A stretch of 44,341 nt of DNA from Candidatus Proximibacter danicus (lineage in GTDB: Bacteria; Pseudomonadota; Gammaproteobacteria; Burkholderiales; Rhodocyclaceae), in contig JADJUC010000021.1 of assembly GCA_016710885.1 (NCBI GenBank), forward strand, positions 1 through 44,341, written 5' to 3'. Below are positions 1 through 9,276 of the stretch, piece by piece (the first letter of the stretch is position 1; every line of letters starts with the position of its first letter). Under the pieces are notes generated by a model that saw nothing but the letters and a program-made list of their open reading frames with translations, was not told the origin of the DNA and ran no database searches. The translations under genes were made by a program, and so were the position numbers.

Positions 1-1
1 T

Positions 2-2321
2 CACCCCGGCCGCGTCGTCTGGGTCGTATTCAACACGGCAATCGCGCTGATGCTGATGGAGCTGGATGTCTTCGCCGCACTCGGCCAAGTGCTCGGCCTC
101 TACTCCAACATCGCCATCTCCTGGATGGCAGCAGTGGTTGCCGATCTCGTCATCAACAAGCCACTCGGCCTTTCACCGCGAGGCATGGAGTTCAAGCGCA
201 GCCACCTCTACGACATCAACCCGGTCGGTGTCGGCGCCATGGGCATCGCCTCGCTGCTAGCGATAGCTACTTTCACAGGCGTCTTCGGTGCTGCGCTGCA
301 ACCCTACGCCTCCTTCGTCGCACTCGGTGCAGCTTTCATCCTCTCGCCGCTCATCGCCATCATCACTCGCGGTCGCTACTATCTGACGCGAGAAGCAGGT
401 TCCAACATCACTCATGGTGGGCGCTGCGCGATCTGCGAGCGAGACTATGAGGCCGAGGACCTCACCCACTGCCCGGCCTATCAGGGCAACATCTGCTCGC
501 TGTGCTGCTCGCTCGACGCCCGCTGCCACGATCTCTGCAAGCCCGAGGCGACACTCTCGTCGCAATGGCACGCCGTGCTGCGCCGCCTCTTGCCACGCGC
601 CGTGCAGCCCTACATCGATACTGGCCTCGGTCATTACCTGCTGCTCATGTTCGGCATCACCAGCATCATCGCTCTTGTGCTTGGCATTCTCTACACACAC
701 GAGTTGCTAAGCCTAGCCGAGTCGGGCCCACAGGTCATTGCACGTTTGCAGGACAGCTTCGTCAAGCTGTTCGCCGCGCTGGTTCTACTCTCCGGTGTAA
801 TCGCGTGGTGGATGGTGCTTACGCAACAAAGCCGCCATGTCGCGCAGGAAGAATCGAACCGGCAAACCGAGCTGCTGCTGCAGGAGATCGAATCGCACCA
901 GCGCACCGACGCCGCACTACAGCAGGCGAAACAGTCCGCCGATCAAGCCAACCAGGCAAAGAGCCGCTACATCACCGCTATCAGCCACGAGTTGCGCACA
1001 CCACTCAACAGCATTCTCGGCTATGCGCAGATCCTCGCCGCCGACGAGGACATCCCCGAGAATCGCCGGCAGGCAGTAACCATCATCCGAAAATCCGGCG
1101 ACCACCTGCTCTCGGTGATCGAAGGCACGCTGGATATCGCCCGCATCGAGGGCGGCAAGTTGAAACTTGATGTGCGCGCCCTCGATTTCCCCGAACTACT
1201 GCAGCAAATCGTCGGCATGTTTGAGCTACAGGCTCGCAACAAAGGGCTTTCCTTCGAATACCGGCCGGTCGGCCGCAGCGTGCCGGCGATCGTTCGCGCT
1301 GATGAACGGCGCCTGCGCCAGATCCTTATCAACGTCCTTGGCAACGCAGTGAAATTTACCATGCGGGGCAGCGTTACCTTCTCCGTTGAATGCCGGCGTG
1401 AAATGGCTATCTTCGAGATCCGCGACACCGGGCCGGGCATTCCCGCTGCCGACATGGAGCGCATCTTCGAACCCTTCGTGCGTGGCAGCACGGTGCAGGC
1501 CGGCGGCAGCGGCGTCGGCCTGACCATTGCGCGCATGCTTACCGACCTCATGGGCGGAGAAATGCAGGTCTCCAGCACACTGGGCGAAGGGACACTGTTC
1601 CGCATCCGCCTCTTCCTGCCGCAGGTACATTCCACGCAGGCCGGCGTGGAGCTGCCCAAGCGAAACCGCATCGGCTACATCGGCGCACGGCGGCGCCTCC
1701 TCGTCGTCGACAACGAGGAAGGACGACCGCGATCTGCTGCAGAACGTGCTGGAACCGCTCGGCTTCATCGTCGAGCAGGCGGCTGACGGCTACGAATGCC
1801 TCGCCACCGTGCCGCGCTTCATACCGCACCTGATATTCATGGATCTCGGCATGCCCGGCATAGACGGCTACGAAACCATACGCCGCCTTCGCCAGGTAGG
1901 CATCCCAGGCGTCGAGGTGGCGATTCTCTCGGCCAACGCCTTCGACAAGGGCTTGGACAACGATGTCGGGATCGGCGCCGAAGATTTCATCGTCAAGCCG
2001 CTGCAGGTCAATGCTCTGCTCGACTGGCTGGGACGCAAGCTCGACCTCGAATGGATTACCGCTGGCACCCCACCTGCGCCTGCTGCGACAGCACCAGCAG
2101 CACCGCCACCGCTGGTGCCGCCAGACGCCTGCCACCTCACCGCGCTCGACGATCTCATTGATCTCGGCTACCTGCGTGGCATCCTCGCCAAGCTGGCCGA
2201 AATCGAAGCACTGGATGCCCGCCACACCGAGTTCGTGCGCGTGCTGCGCGAACTCGCGCGACAATTCCAGTTCGATGCGATGAAGGAAATCCTGAGCCAG
2301 ACACGCCATGCAAGCCACTGA
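2..2321 (+). CDS. Hybrid sensor histidine kinase with NCS1-transporter-like membrane domain (5' partial, frameshifted)
   Basis: Membrane sensor kinase whose input half resembles an NCS1 (purine/cytosine/allantoin) permease. The frame is open at the left edge, so the N-terminus is missing. In order: three hydrophobic segments (about 20-160, 220-290, 300-375) containing KPLGLSPRGMEFKRSHLYD; a cysteine cluster at about 420-545 (CAIC, CSLCCS, CHDLC); two more membrane segments (about 630-715, 755-825); a coiled coil; HisKA with SHELRTPLN (His codon 986-988); HATPase_c with NVLGNAVKFT, DTGPGIP and GSGVGL; a receiver with its Asp codon at 1842-1844 (FMDLGMPG); and an Ala/Pro linker to a helical tail. 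A surplus G at about 1721 breaks the frame between kinase and receiver; without it the join reads VVDNEEDDRDLL. The stop overlaps the response regulator start by 14 bases, so the two are probably partners. Urea or a related compound as the signal is inference from the neighbours. Confidence 0.85.
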
Positions 2322-3303
2322 AAGACGCCCTAACGAACTGCCGGGCAGCGATGGCGCCTCTGGCATCGTCCTCATCGTTGACGACGTGCCGGAAAACCTT
2401 GCGCTGCTGCACGACGCGCTCGACGACGCCGGCTACACCGTACTCGTCGCCACCCACGGCGAAGCTGCGCTGCAGCGCGCCCGCCAGTCACTCCCCGATG
2501 TCGTCCTGCTCGACGCCATGATGCCCGGCATGGACGGCTTTGAGGTCGCGCGGCGCCTCAAGGCCGATTTCGCCACGCAGGGCATCCCCGTCGTTTTCAT
2601 GACCGGCCTGACCGAAACGGAGCACGTCGTCGCCGCTTTTGCCGCCGGCGGCGCCGACTACGTCACCAAGCCCATCCGCCCGGCCGAGGTGCTTGCCCGC
2701 ATCGCCGCACACATGATCAATGCCCGGCAGATGCGCCAGGCGCGCAGCGCACTAGACGCTTTTGGCCAGGCCACCGTCACCGTACGCGCGGCGGACGGCC
2801 ACATTGTCTGGCAAACGCCGCTCGCGCGCGAGCTGCTCCAGGCCGCCTTCGACAACCCTGAGCACATCGCCCCATCAGAACTGCTCGACTGGATCGCTGC
2901 CGCGTTACACGCGCGCAGCGCGTCGCAACCTATTCCGCCACTGCTGCATAGCAGCGGCTGCCGACGCCTGCTCGCCTCCTTTCACAACCAGACCGTCGAC
3001 GACGAATGGCTCGTCGTTCTGCGAGGAAAATGACGCCTCGCCGTCGACTCACTGATCTCGCCGCCTTACACTTCCACGCGCAGGGAAGCCGAAGTGCACT
3101 ACTGGGTAGTGCAGGGCAAGACCAGCAAGGACATCGGCGACATTCTTGGCAGCAGCCCGCGCACGGTGAACAAGCATCTCGAGCATGTGTTCGAAAAACT
3201 CGGGGTTGAAACACGGACGGCGGCGGCGAATCTGGCGGCAGGAAAGATGCGGGAGCTTGAACGCCTGCCAAACGCCACAACGCGCGATCTGCGGCCGTGG
3301 TAG
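2308..3303 (+). CDS. Response regulator, receiver plus LuxR-type HTH (frame interrupted)
   Basis: Transcription regulator, probably phosphorylated by the kinase just upstream. The N-terminal receiver has VLIVDD, the phospho-acceptor Asp codon at 2512-2514 (LLDAMMPG) and the conserved KP (YVTKPI). The middle part (about 2740-3020) looks PAS-like. The C-terminal LuxR/GerE helix-turn-helix (about 3085-3260) has GKTSKDIGDILG and SPRTVNKHLEHVFEKLGV. A TGA at 3031-3033 splits the two parts. Between 3025 and 3090 the expected residues appear in alternating frames (EENDAS, then VDSLIS, then ALHF, then TRREAEV), as if two missing and two surplus bases compensated. Either the base calls are faulty here or the protein has lost its DNA-binding domain. 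Intact, it would have about 331 residues. It is the best candidate to bind the TACG-N8-CGTA blocks before urtA and urtB; that link is inference. Confidence 0.8.
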
Positions 3304-3478
3304 ATGCCTCACAAGCCGCCGTGGCAGCAGTATCGGGACGGGGCGAGCCGACTGTTGATGGCACATCAGGTGGCAGGGGATACTTGCCCGCGTGCCCCGA
3401 CGGGGCACAAGGGCAGGAAAGTCGAAGCTATTCAGCCAGATATGGTCCGCTCAGCGCCAAAGCCGGACCTTTTTCCCC

Positions 3479-3527
3479 TACGCAATCTGACGTATTCCCG
3501 CCGCCCCGCCCGCTCCTTAATCTGGGA
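3479..3527 (+). promoter_or_regulatory. Regulatory block upstream of urtA (TACG-N8-CGTA)
   Basis: In the 271-base gap before urtA, TACG (3479-3482) and CGTA (3491-3494) form an inverted pair 8 bases apart. TTCCCG follows, and CTTAATCTG lies at 3516-3524. The same elements at the same spacing recur at 4921-4969 upstream of urtB. LuxR-type regulators commonly bind such inverted repeats. The block begins 96 bases before the urtA start. The rest of the gap (3304-3478) shows nothing I recognise. Confidence 0.6.
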
Positions 3528-3574
3528 CCACGCTGCATCCGGCAACCCAGATCACTTCACCCCAAGGAGCTTCC

Positions 3575-4834
3575 ATGAGCACACGTCGCACCTTCATCAA
3601 GGCCACTGTAGTCGCCGCCGCGCTGTCCACCATCGGCATGCCGGCACTAGCCGCCGACACCATCAAAGTCGGCATCCTGCACTCCCTCTCCGGGACAATG
3701 GCCATTTCCGAGACCGCGCTGAAGGAAACCGCGCTGATGGCGATCGACGAGATCAATAAATCCGGCGGCGTGCTCGGCAAGCTGGAAGCCAGTCGTCGTC
3801 GACCCGGCCTCCAACTGGCCGCTGTTCGCCGAAAAGGCCCGCCAGCTCCTGACCAAGGACAAGGTCGCCGTCACGTTCGGCTGCTGGACTTCGGTCTCAC
3901 GCAAATCAGTGCTGCCGGTCTATAAGGAACTGAACGGCCTGCTCTTCTACCCGGTGCAGTATGAGGGCGAAGAACTGGAGAAGAACGTGTTCTACACCGG
4001 CGCCGCGCCCAACCAGCAGGCGATCCCGGCCGTGGAATACCTGATGTCGAAGGATGGCGGCGAAGCCAAGCGCTTCGTACTGCTGGGCACCGACTACGTC
4101 TATCCGCGCACGACCAACAAGATCCTGCGCGCCTTCCTGAAATCGAAGGGGATCGCCGATGCCGACATCATGGAGGAATACACACCCTTCGGTCATAGCG
4201 ACTACCAGACCATCATCGCCAAGATCAAGAAGTTTGCCTCCGAAGGCAAGAAGACCGCAGTCATCTCGACCATCAACGGAGACTCGAACGTTCCTTTTTA
4301 CAAGGAACTGGGGAACGCCGGCCTGAAGGCCACCGATGTGCCGGTCGTCGCCTTCTCAGTGGGCGAAGAGGAACTGCGCGGCGTCGATACCAAGCCGCTG
4401 GTCGGCCACCTCGCCTCGTGGAACTACTTCATGTCGCTCAAGAACACCGAGAACGACAAATTCGTCAAACTCTACAAGGAGTGGGCGATGAAGGCCAAGC
4501 TGCCAAACGCCGACAAGGTCGTCACCAACGACCCGATGGAAGCCACCTACATCGGCATCCATATGTGGAAGCAGGCTGTCGAGAAAGCCAAGACTACCGA
4601 TGTCGACAAGGTCATCGCGGCCATGGGCGGCCAGAGCTTCAAAGCTCCCTCTGGCTTCACCGTAAAGATGGACGAGAAAAACCACCACCTGCACAAGCCC
4701 GTGTTTATCGGTGAAGTGAAGGCGAATGGTCAGTTCAACGTCGTTTGGAAGACACCGGCCCGGTCAAGGCCGCGCCGTGGAGCCCGTACATCCCGGGCAA
4801 TGACAAGAAGAAAGATGTGCCGGAAGGTAAGTGA
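3575..4834 (+). CDS. urtA: Urea ABC transporter substrate-binding protein UrtA (two indels)
   Basis: Periplasmic urea-binding protein of the branched-chain-amino-acid-like (HAAT) ABC family; it delivers urea to UrtBC. The N-terminus carries a twin-arginine-like signal (TRRTFIK, then a hydrophobic stretch to MPALA-ADT), so Tat export is likely. The mature start TIKVGILHSLSGTMA is typical of UrtA. An AAGGAG ribosome site (3565-3570) fixes the start. Two indels break the frame: a surplus A near 3791 (removing it gives EAVVVDPASNWPLFAEKA) and a missing A near 4750 (restoring it gives WKDTGPVKAAPWSPYIPG and a stop at 4832-4834). Corrected length is about 419 residues, as expected for the family. 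A terminator follows, so urtA probably also makes its own abundant transcript. Confidence 0.9.
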
Positions 4835-4860
4835 TTTGCACTTCTTGCCATAGCGGACAG

Positions 4861-4882
4861 ACGGGGCCTCGGCCCCGTTTTT
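4861..4882 (+). terminator. Rho-independent terminator between urtA and urtB
   Basis: The stem ACGGGGCC / GGCCCCGT has a two-base loop and runs straight into a T-run. It lies 26 bases after the restored urtA stop. It would give excess urtA message relative to the permease genes, as is usual for binding-protein genes. Confidence 0.8.
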
Positions 4883-4920
4883 TCTTTCCGGGCAAGACTT
4901 TTCGGCCTGCATGCCGTCCC

Positions 4921-4969
4921 TACGCAATTCGCCGTATTCCCGTCTTCGGCCGTCCTCCGTAATCTGACA
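4921..4969 (+). promoter_or_regulatory. Second copy of the urt regulatory block, upstream of urtB
   Basis: TACG (4921-4924) and CGTA (4933-4936) are again 8 bases apart, followed by TTCCCG. CGTAATCTG lies at the same distance as CTTAATCTG does before urtA. The bases between the conserved parts differ, which argues for a selected site rather than a recent duplication. It sits after the urtA terminator and 93 bases before the urtB start, so urtBCDE probably has its own promoter under the same control. Confidence 0.6.
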
Positions 4970-5013
4970 CTGCAGCACAACATCCAAACAAGAACGACCG
5001 TCACCGCGAAAAG

Positions 5014-6600
5014 ATGACCATGCTTAGACGATTCCTGCCGCTCATCACCGGCCTCCTGCTCGCCTCTTTGGCGCATGCTGCACTTGATCCGGCGCAGGTA
5101 CGCCAGCTTGCCGACGACGACAACTCGCGCAAACTCGAGGCGATCCACCTGCTGACGCAGAGCGCCGACCCGGCGGCGCTGAAGATCCTCAAGGCGATGG
5201 CCGAGGACAATCTCTATCTCGCCGAGGGTAAAACCCTGATCATCGCCGGCGACAAGGCTATCGATGCAGTGAGCGGCGCCGCCATCGCCATGCCGGCCAG
5301 CCCGGAGTCGGTCACCGTCAACAACCGTGTGCGCGGCGAGCTGGCGGGCGCCATGGCCGTGCTGGAGCTGTTCGACAGCGACCGCGCAACACGGCTCAAC
5401 GCCGTGCAGAAACTGCAAAGCAAGGTCAGCCCGGAGCTTGCGCCGCGGCTCGACCACGCGCTGAAGAATGAGACCGACCCGCAGATCAAGGAACTGCTCG
5501 CCATCCTCAAGGCGCAGGCCGATCTCGGTAGCGCCGACCCGCTGCTACGCCGCGCCGCCGTGCTCGTCCTCGGCGAGACTACGTCACCAGCGATTCGCGC
5601 CCTGCTGCAGCCACTGACAGATTCAGTGAAGGAGACAGACAACCGGGTGCGCTACGCCGCCATCAGCGCGGTGAAAGCCATTGACCGGCGCGTCGCCGAC
5701 ACCGAGAACCTTGGCCGCGTGTTCACCGGCCTCTCGCTCGGCAGCATCCTGTTGCTGGCCGCACTCGGGCTGGCCATCACCTACGGTGTAATGGGCGTGA
5801 TCAACATGGCACACGGCGAGCTGCTGATGGTCGGCGCCTATGCAACCTACGGCATGCAGTCGATCTTCCGCAGCTACCTGCCTGAGTACATTGATTGGTA
5901 TCTGCCGGCAGCGATTCCGCTCGCCTTCTTTGCCGCCGCCGCCGTCGGCATGCTCATGGAGCGCACGGTGATCCGCTGGCTCTATGGTCGCACGCTGGAA
6001 ACGCTGCTCGCCACCTGGGGGCTGTCACTGATCCTGATCCAGGCTGCACGCGTGCTGTTCGGCGCGCAGAACGTGGAGGTAACGAACCCCTCGTGGATGT
6101 CCGGCGGCGTCGAGCTGATGCCGAACCTGATGCTGCCGTGGAACCGCATCGTCATCATCGGCTTCGCGTTGTTCGTGCTCTTCCTCGTCTGGGGGTTGAT
6201 GAACAAGACGCGACTCGGCATGTTCGTCCGCGCAGTGACGCAGAACCGCGCCATGGCCGGCTGCGTGGGTGTGCCCACGGCGCGTATCGACACGCTGGCC
6301 TTCGCACTCGGTGCCGGTATCGCCGGGTTGGGTGGCGTTGCCTTGTCGCAGATCTCGAACGTTGGCCCGGACATGGGCCAGGGTTACATCGTCGATTCGT
6401 TCATGGTCGTTGTGGTCGGCGGCGTCGGCCAGCTTGCCGGAGCCGTGTGGGCAGCGCTGGGGTTGGGCATTTTCTCCAAGGTGCTCGAAGGCTGGGCGGG
6501 CGCGGTAGTCGCCAAGATCACACTCCTCGTCTGCATCATCATCTTCATCCAGAAGCGTCCGCAGGGCATCTTCGCCCTGAAGGGTCGCTTCGTCGATTGA
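5014..6600 (+). CDS. urtB: Urea ABC transporter permease UrtB
   Basis: One of the two membrane permeases of the urea importer. The 528-residue protein has a cleavable-looking signal (LITGLLLASLAHA), then a long soluble region (about residues 25-215) made of HEAT-like helical repeats, as usual in UrtB but absent from the related LivH. The LivH-type permease domain follows (about 230-525), with ITYGVMGVINMAHGELLMVGAY near its start and a conserved GGVGQLAGAVWAALGLG segment near the end. The frame is intact. It is the first gene after the terminator and second regulatory block, and urtC follows 10 bases after its stop. I chose the ATG at 5014; an ATG two codons downstream would also serve. Confidence 0.93.
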   Translation: MTMLRRFLPLITGLLLASLAHAALDPAQVRQLADDDNSRKLEAIHLLTQSADPAALKILKAMAEDNLYLAEGKTLIIAGDKAIDAVSGAAIAMPASPESVTVNNRVRGELAGAMAVLELFDSDRATRLNAVQKLQSKVSPELAPRLDHALKNETDPQIKELLAILKAQADLGSADPLLRRAAVLVLGETTSPAIRALLQPLTDSVKETDNRVRYAAISAVKAIDRRVADTENLGRVFTGLSLGSILLLAALGLAITYGVMGVINMAHGELLMVGAYATYGMQSIFRSYLPEYIDWYLPAAIPLAFFAAAAVGMLMERTVIRWLYGRTLETLLATWGLSLILIQAARVLFGAQNVEVTNPSWMSGGVELMPNLMLPWNRIVIIGFALFVLFLVWGLMNKTRLGMFVRAVTQNRAMAGCVGVPTARIDTLAFALGAGIAGLGGVALSQISNVGPDMGQGYIVDSFMVVVVGGVGQLAGAVWAALGLGIFSKVLEGWAGAVVAKITLLVCIIIFIQKRPQGIFALKGRFVD

Positions 6601-6610
6601 GAACGGCATC

Positions 6611-7738
6611 ATGAACCGCCAACGCACCCCCTACACGATCCGCCTGCTCTCGGCGATAACTCCCGGCCACTGGATTGCGCTCAGCATTTTCCTCGCCATC
6701 GCGCTCATCGCCGTGCCGATGCTCAACCTGAGTGTGCCCCCGGACAGCGCCTTCCACGTCTCGGCGTACGCCATCACACTCATTGGCAAGATCATGTGCT
6801 ACGCGATGGTGGCCGTGGCAATGGATCTGATCTGGGGCTACAGCGGCATTCTCTCGCTCGGCCACGGCCTCTTCTTCGCGCTGGGCGGTTACTGCTTCGG
6901 CATGTACCTGATGCGCCAGATTGGCCACGACGGCAGCTATCAGAGCGACCTTCCGGACTTCATGGTCTTCCTCGACTGGAAGGAGCTGCCCTGGTACTGG
7001 ATGGGCAGCGAAAATTTCCTGTGGGTGGCGCTTCTGGTGGTAGTAGTGCCGGCAATCGTGGCCTTCGTCTTCGGCTACTTCGCCTTCCGCTCGCGCATCA
7101 AGGGCGTGTATTTCTCGATCATCACCCAAGCGCTCACCTACGCGGCAATGCTGCTTTTCTTCCGCAACGAAACCGGCTTCGGCGGCAATAACGGGTTCAC
7201 CGACTTCAAGCGCATACTCGGCTACAGCATCACAGCACCGGAAACGCGACTGGTTCTTTTCGGTCTCACCGCCCTCGCCCTTGCAGGGACGCTGGTCTTC
7301 GCTCGCTGGCTGACTACCTCAAAGTTCGGCCGAGTACTCACCGCCATCCGCGACGCTGAAAGCCGCGTTATGTTCATCGGCTACAACCCGCTCTGGTACA
7401 AACTCGCCATCTGGACGATCTCGGCCATTCTGTGCGGCATCGCCGGCGCGCTCTACGTACCGCAGGTGGGCATCATCAACCCGTCTGAAATGTCGCCCGG
7501 CAACTCGATAGAGATCGCCATCTGGGTGGCCGTGGGAGGCCGCGGCACGCTGATCGGGCCGGTGATCGGTGCCTTCGTGGTCAACCTTGCCAAGAGCTGG
7601 TTTACGGTGAGCTTCCCGGAATACTGGCTGTTTTTCCTCGGGCTCCTGTTCATCGTCGTCACGCTGATGCTGCCAAAGGGGCTGGTCGGGTTGTGGCAAA
7701 CCCTGCGCGAGAAGCGTGCCGCACAAGGAGCGAAATGA
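6611..7738 (+). CDS. urtC: Urea ABC transporter permease UrtC
   Basis: Second membrane permease of the urea importer, LivM-like, 375 residues and intact. After a short basic N-terminus there are about nine hydrophobic segments. The family stretch DLIWGYSGILSLGHGLFFALGG is at about residues 72-93, and GVYFSIITQALTYA and AVGGRGTLIGPVIGA lie further on. The gene overlaps urtD in ATGATG, so the two are translationally coupled. UrtB and UrtC would form the inner-membrane channel and take urea from UrtA. Confidence 0.93.
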   Translation: MNRQRTPYTIRLLSAITPGHWIALSIFLAIALIAVPMLNLSVPPDSAFHVSAYAITLIGKIMCYAMVAVAMDLIWGYSGILSLGHGLFFALGGYCFGMYLMRQIGHDGSYQSDLPDFMVFLDWKELPWYWMGSENFLWVALLVVVVPAIVAFVFGYFAFRSRIKGVYFSIITQALTYAAMLLFFRNETGFGGNNGFTDFKRILGYSITAPETRLVLFGLTALALAGTLVFARWLTTSKFGRVLTAIRDAESRVMFIGYNPLWYKLAIWTISAILCGIAGALYVPQVGIINPSEMSPGNSIEIAIWVAVGGRGTLIGPVIGAFVVNLAKSWFTVSFPEYWLFFLGLLFIVVTLMLPKGLVGLWQTLREKRAAQGAK

Positions 7739-8571
7739 TGGGAAGCCGCGACGTACTGCGCCGAATCATCGGCATCGATCCAGACGCACCAGACCGCTTC
7801 GGCCACACCAGCCGGCGCGAGCTCGATATCTCGCACCATGTCATCCTCTACCTCGACGAGATCACCGTCAGCTTCGACGGCTTCAAGGCACTGAACAAGC
7901 TGAACCTCGCCATCGACGCCGGCGAGCTGCGCTGCATCATCGGCCCGAACGGTGCCGGCAAGACGACGATGATGGACGTGATCACCGGCAAAACGCGTCC
8001 GGACAAGGGCAGCGCCTTCTTCGGTCAGACCATCGACCTCACGCGCCTGACTGAGCCGGAGATCGCCCATGCCGGCATTGGCCGCAAATTCCAGAAGCCG
8101 ACGATCTTCGAGCAGCACAGCGCGTTCGAAAATCTCGAACTGGCGATGAAGGCTGACAAGCGGGTACGACGGAGTCTCGTCGCCACGCTCGAAGACGCGG
8201 ACCACGACCGCATCGCCGACACGCTGCGTCTGATCCGCCTCGATCAGCAAGCAGACCGGCCGGCCGGTCTGCTCTCGCACGGCCAGAAGCAGTGGCTGGA
8301 GATCGGCATGCTGCTGATGCAGGAGCCCAAGCTGCTGCTCCTCGATGAACCTGTCGCCGGCATGACCGATGACGAAACGATGCGCACCGCCGAGCTCTTC
8401 GTGTCACTTGCCGGTCAGCACTCCCTCGTCGTCGTTGAGCACGACATGGCCTTCGTCGAGAAACTTGGCGGCAAGGTCACCGTGCTCCACGAAGGATCGG
8501 TGCTCGCCGAGGGCGACCTGGCGACGGTGCAGAACGATCAACGGGTTATCGAAGTCTATCTGGGGCGCTGA
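7735..8571 (+). CDS. urtD: Urea ABC transporter ATPase UrtD
   Basis: LivG-like ATPase that powers urea uptake, about 278 residues and intact. It has Walker A GPNGAGKTT, the signature LSHGQKQWLEIG, Walker B LLLLDEPVAGMT and the H-loop VVVEHD. The start overlaps the urtC stop. ATGs at 7735 and 7738 are both possible; AAGGAG at 7725-7730 is better spaced for 7738. The N-terminal extension of about 40 residues before the ATPase core is usual in UrtD. It would pair with UrtE on the cytoplasmic side of UrtBC. Confidence 0.93.
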   Translation: MMGSRDVLRRIIGIDPDAPDRFGHTSRRELDISHHVILYLDEITVSFDGFKALNKLNLAIDAGELRCIIGPNGAGKTTMMDVITGKTRPDKGSAFFGQTIDLTRLTEPEIAHAGIGRKFQKPTIFEQHSAFENLELAMKADKRVRRSLVATLEDADHDRIADTLRLIRLDQQADRPAGLLSHGQKQWLEIGMLLMQEPKLLLLDEPVAGMTDDETMRTAELFVSLAGQHSLVVVEHDMAFVEKLGGKVTVLHEGSVLAEGDLATVQNDQRVIEVYLGR

Positions 8572-8574
8572 ATC

Positions 8575-9269
8575 ATGCTGAAAGTGGAATCCCTGCATCA
8601 GGCCTACGGCGGCAGCCATATTCTGCGCGGCCTTTCGTTCGAGGTGGAGACCGGCAAGGTCACCACCTTGCTCGGCCGAAACGGCGCCGGCAAAACAACG
8701 CTATTGAAATCGCTGATGGGCGTTGTAAAGACGCGCAAGGGCAGCATCACCTTCGACAGCCAGAATATCACCCTGTTGCCACCACACGAGCGCGAGTCAA
8801 GGCCGGCATCGGCTACGTGCCGCAGGGGCGCGAGATTTTCCCGCGCCTTACCGTCGAGGAAAACCTGCTCATGGGCCTGGCCACGAAGCCGGGCGGCTCG
8901 AAAATCCCCGAGCGTATCTTCGAGATGTTCCCGGTGCTCGCCGACATGCTGCAGCGGCGCGGGGGCGACCTGTCCGGGGGCCAGCAACAGCAGCTGGCGA
9001 TCGGCCGCGCGCTGGCGATGGGGCCAAAACTCCTGATACTCGACGAACCGACCGAGGGCATCCAGCCCTCGATCATCAAGGATATTGAGCGTGCCATTCG
9101 CGCACTGGCAGCGACCGGCGAGATGGCAATCCTGCTCGTCGAGCAGTACTACGATTTCGCCGAATCGCTGGCCGATGAGTACCTGCTCATGGAGCGCGGC
9201 GAATTCATCATGCGCGGCAAGGGCGAGACGATGCCGCAGGACGGAGTGCGCGAAGCACTCGCCGTATAA
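8575..9269 (+). CDS. urtE: Urea ABC transporter ATPase UrtE (one indel)
   Basis: LivF-like second ATPase of the urea importer. It starts 3 bases after urtD. Walker A is LLGRNGAGKTTLLKSLMG, the signature is LSGGQQQQLAIGRAL, Walker B is LLILDEPTEGIQPS and the H-loop segment is ILLVEQYYDFA. A missing base near 8794 shifts the frame just before the Q-loop; restoring it reads HERAVKAGIGYVPQGREIF. Corrected length is about 231 residues, the family norm. All catalytic motifs are present across the two frames, which favours a sequence error over decay. Confidence 0.9.
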
Positions 9270-9276
9270 TCGGTGC

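Noticed and set aside
9265..9270. Perfect TATAAT just before ureD
   Set aside because: It contains the urtE stop codon, lies 6 bases before the ureD ATG and has no -35 at a suitable distance; most likely chance.
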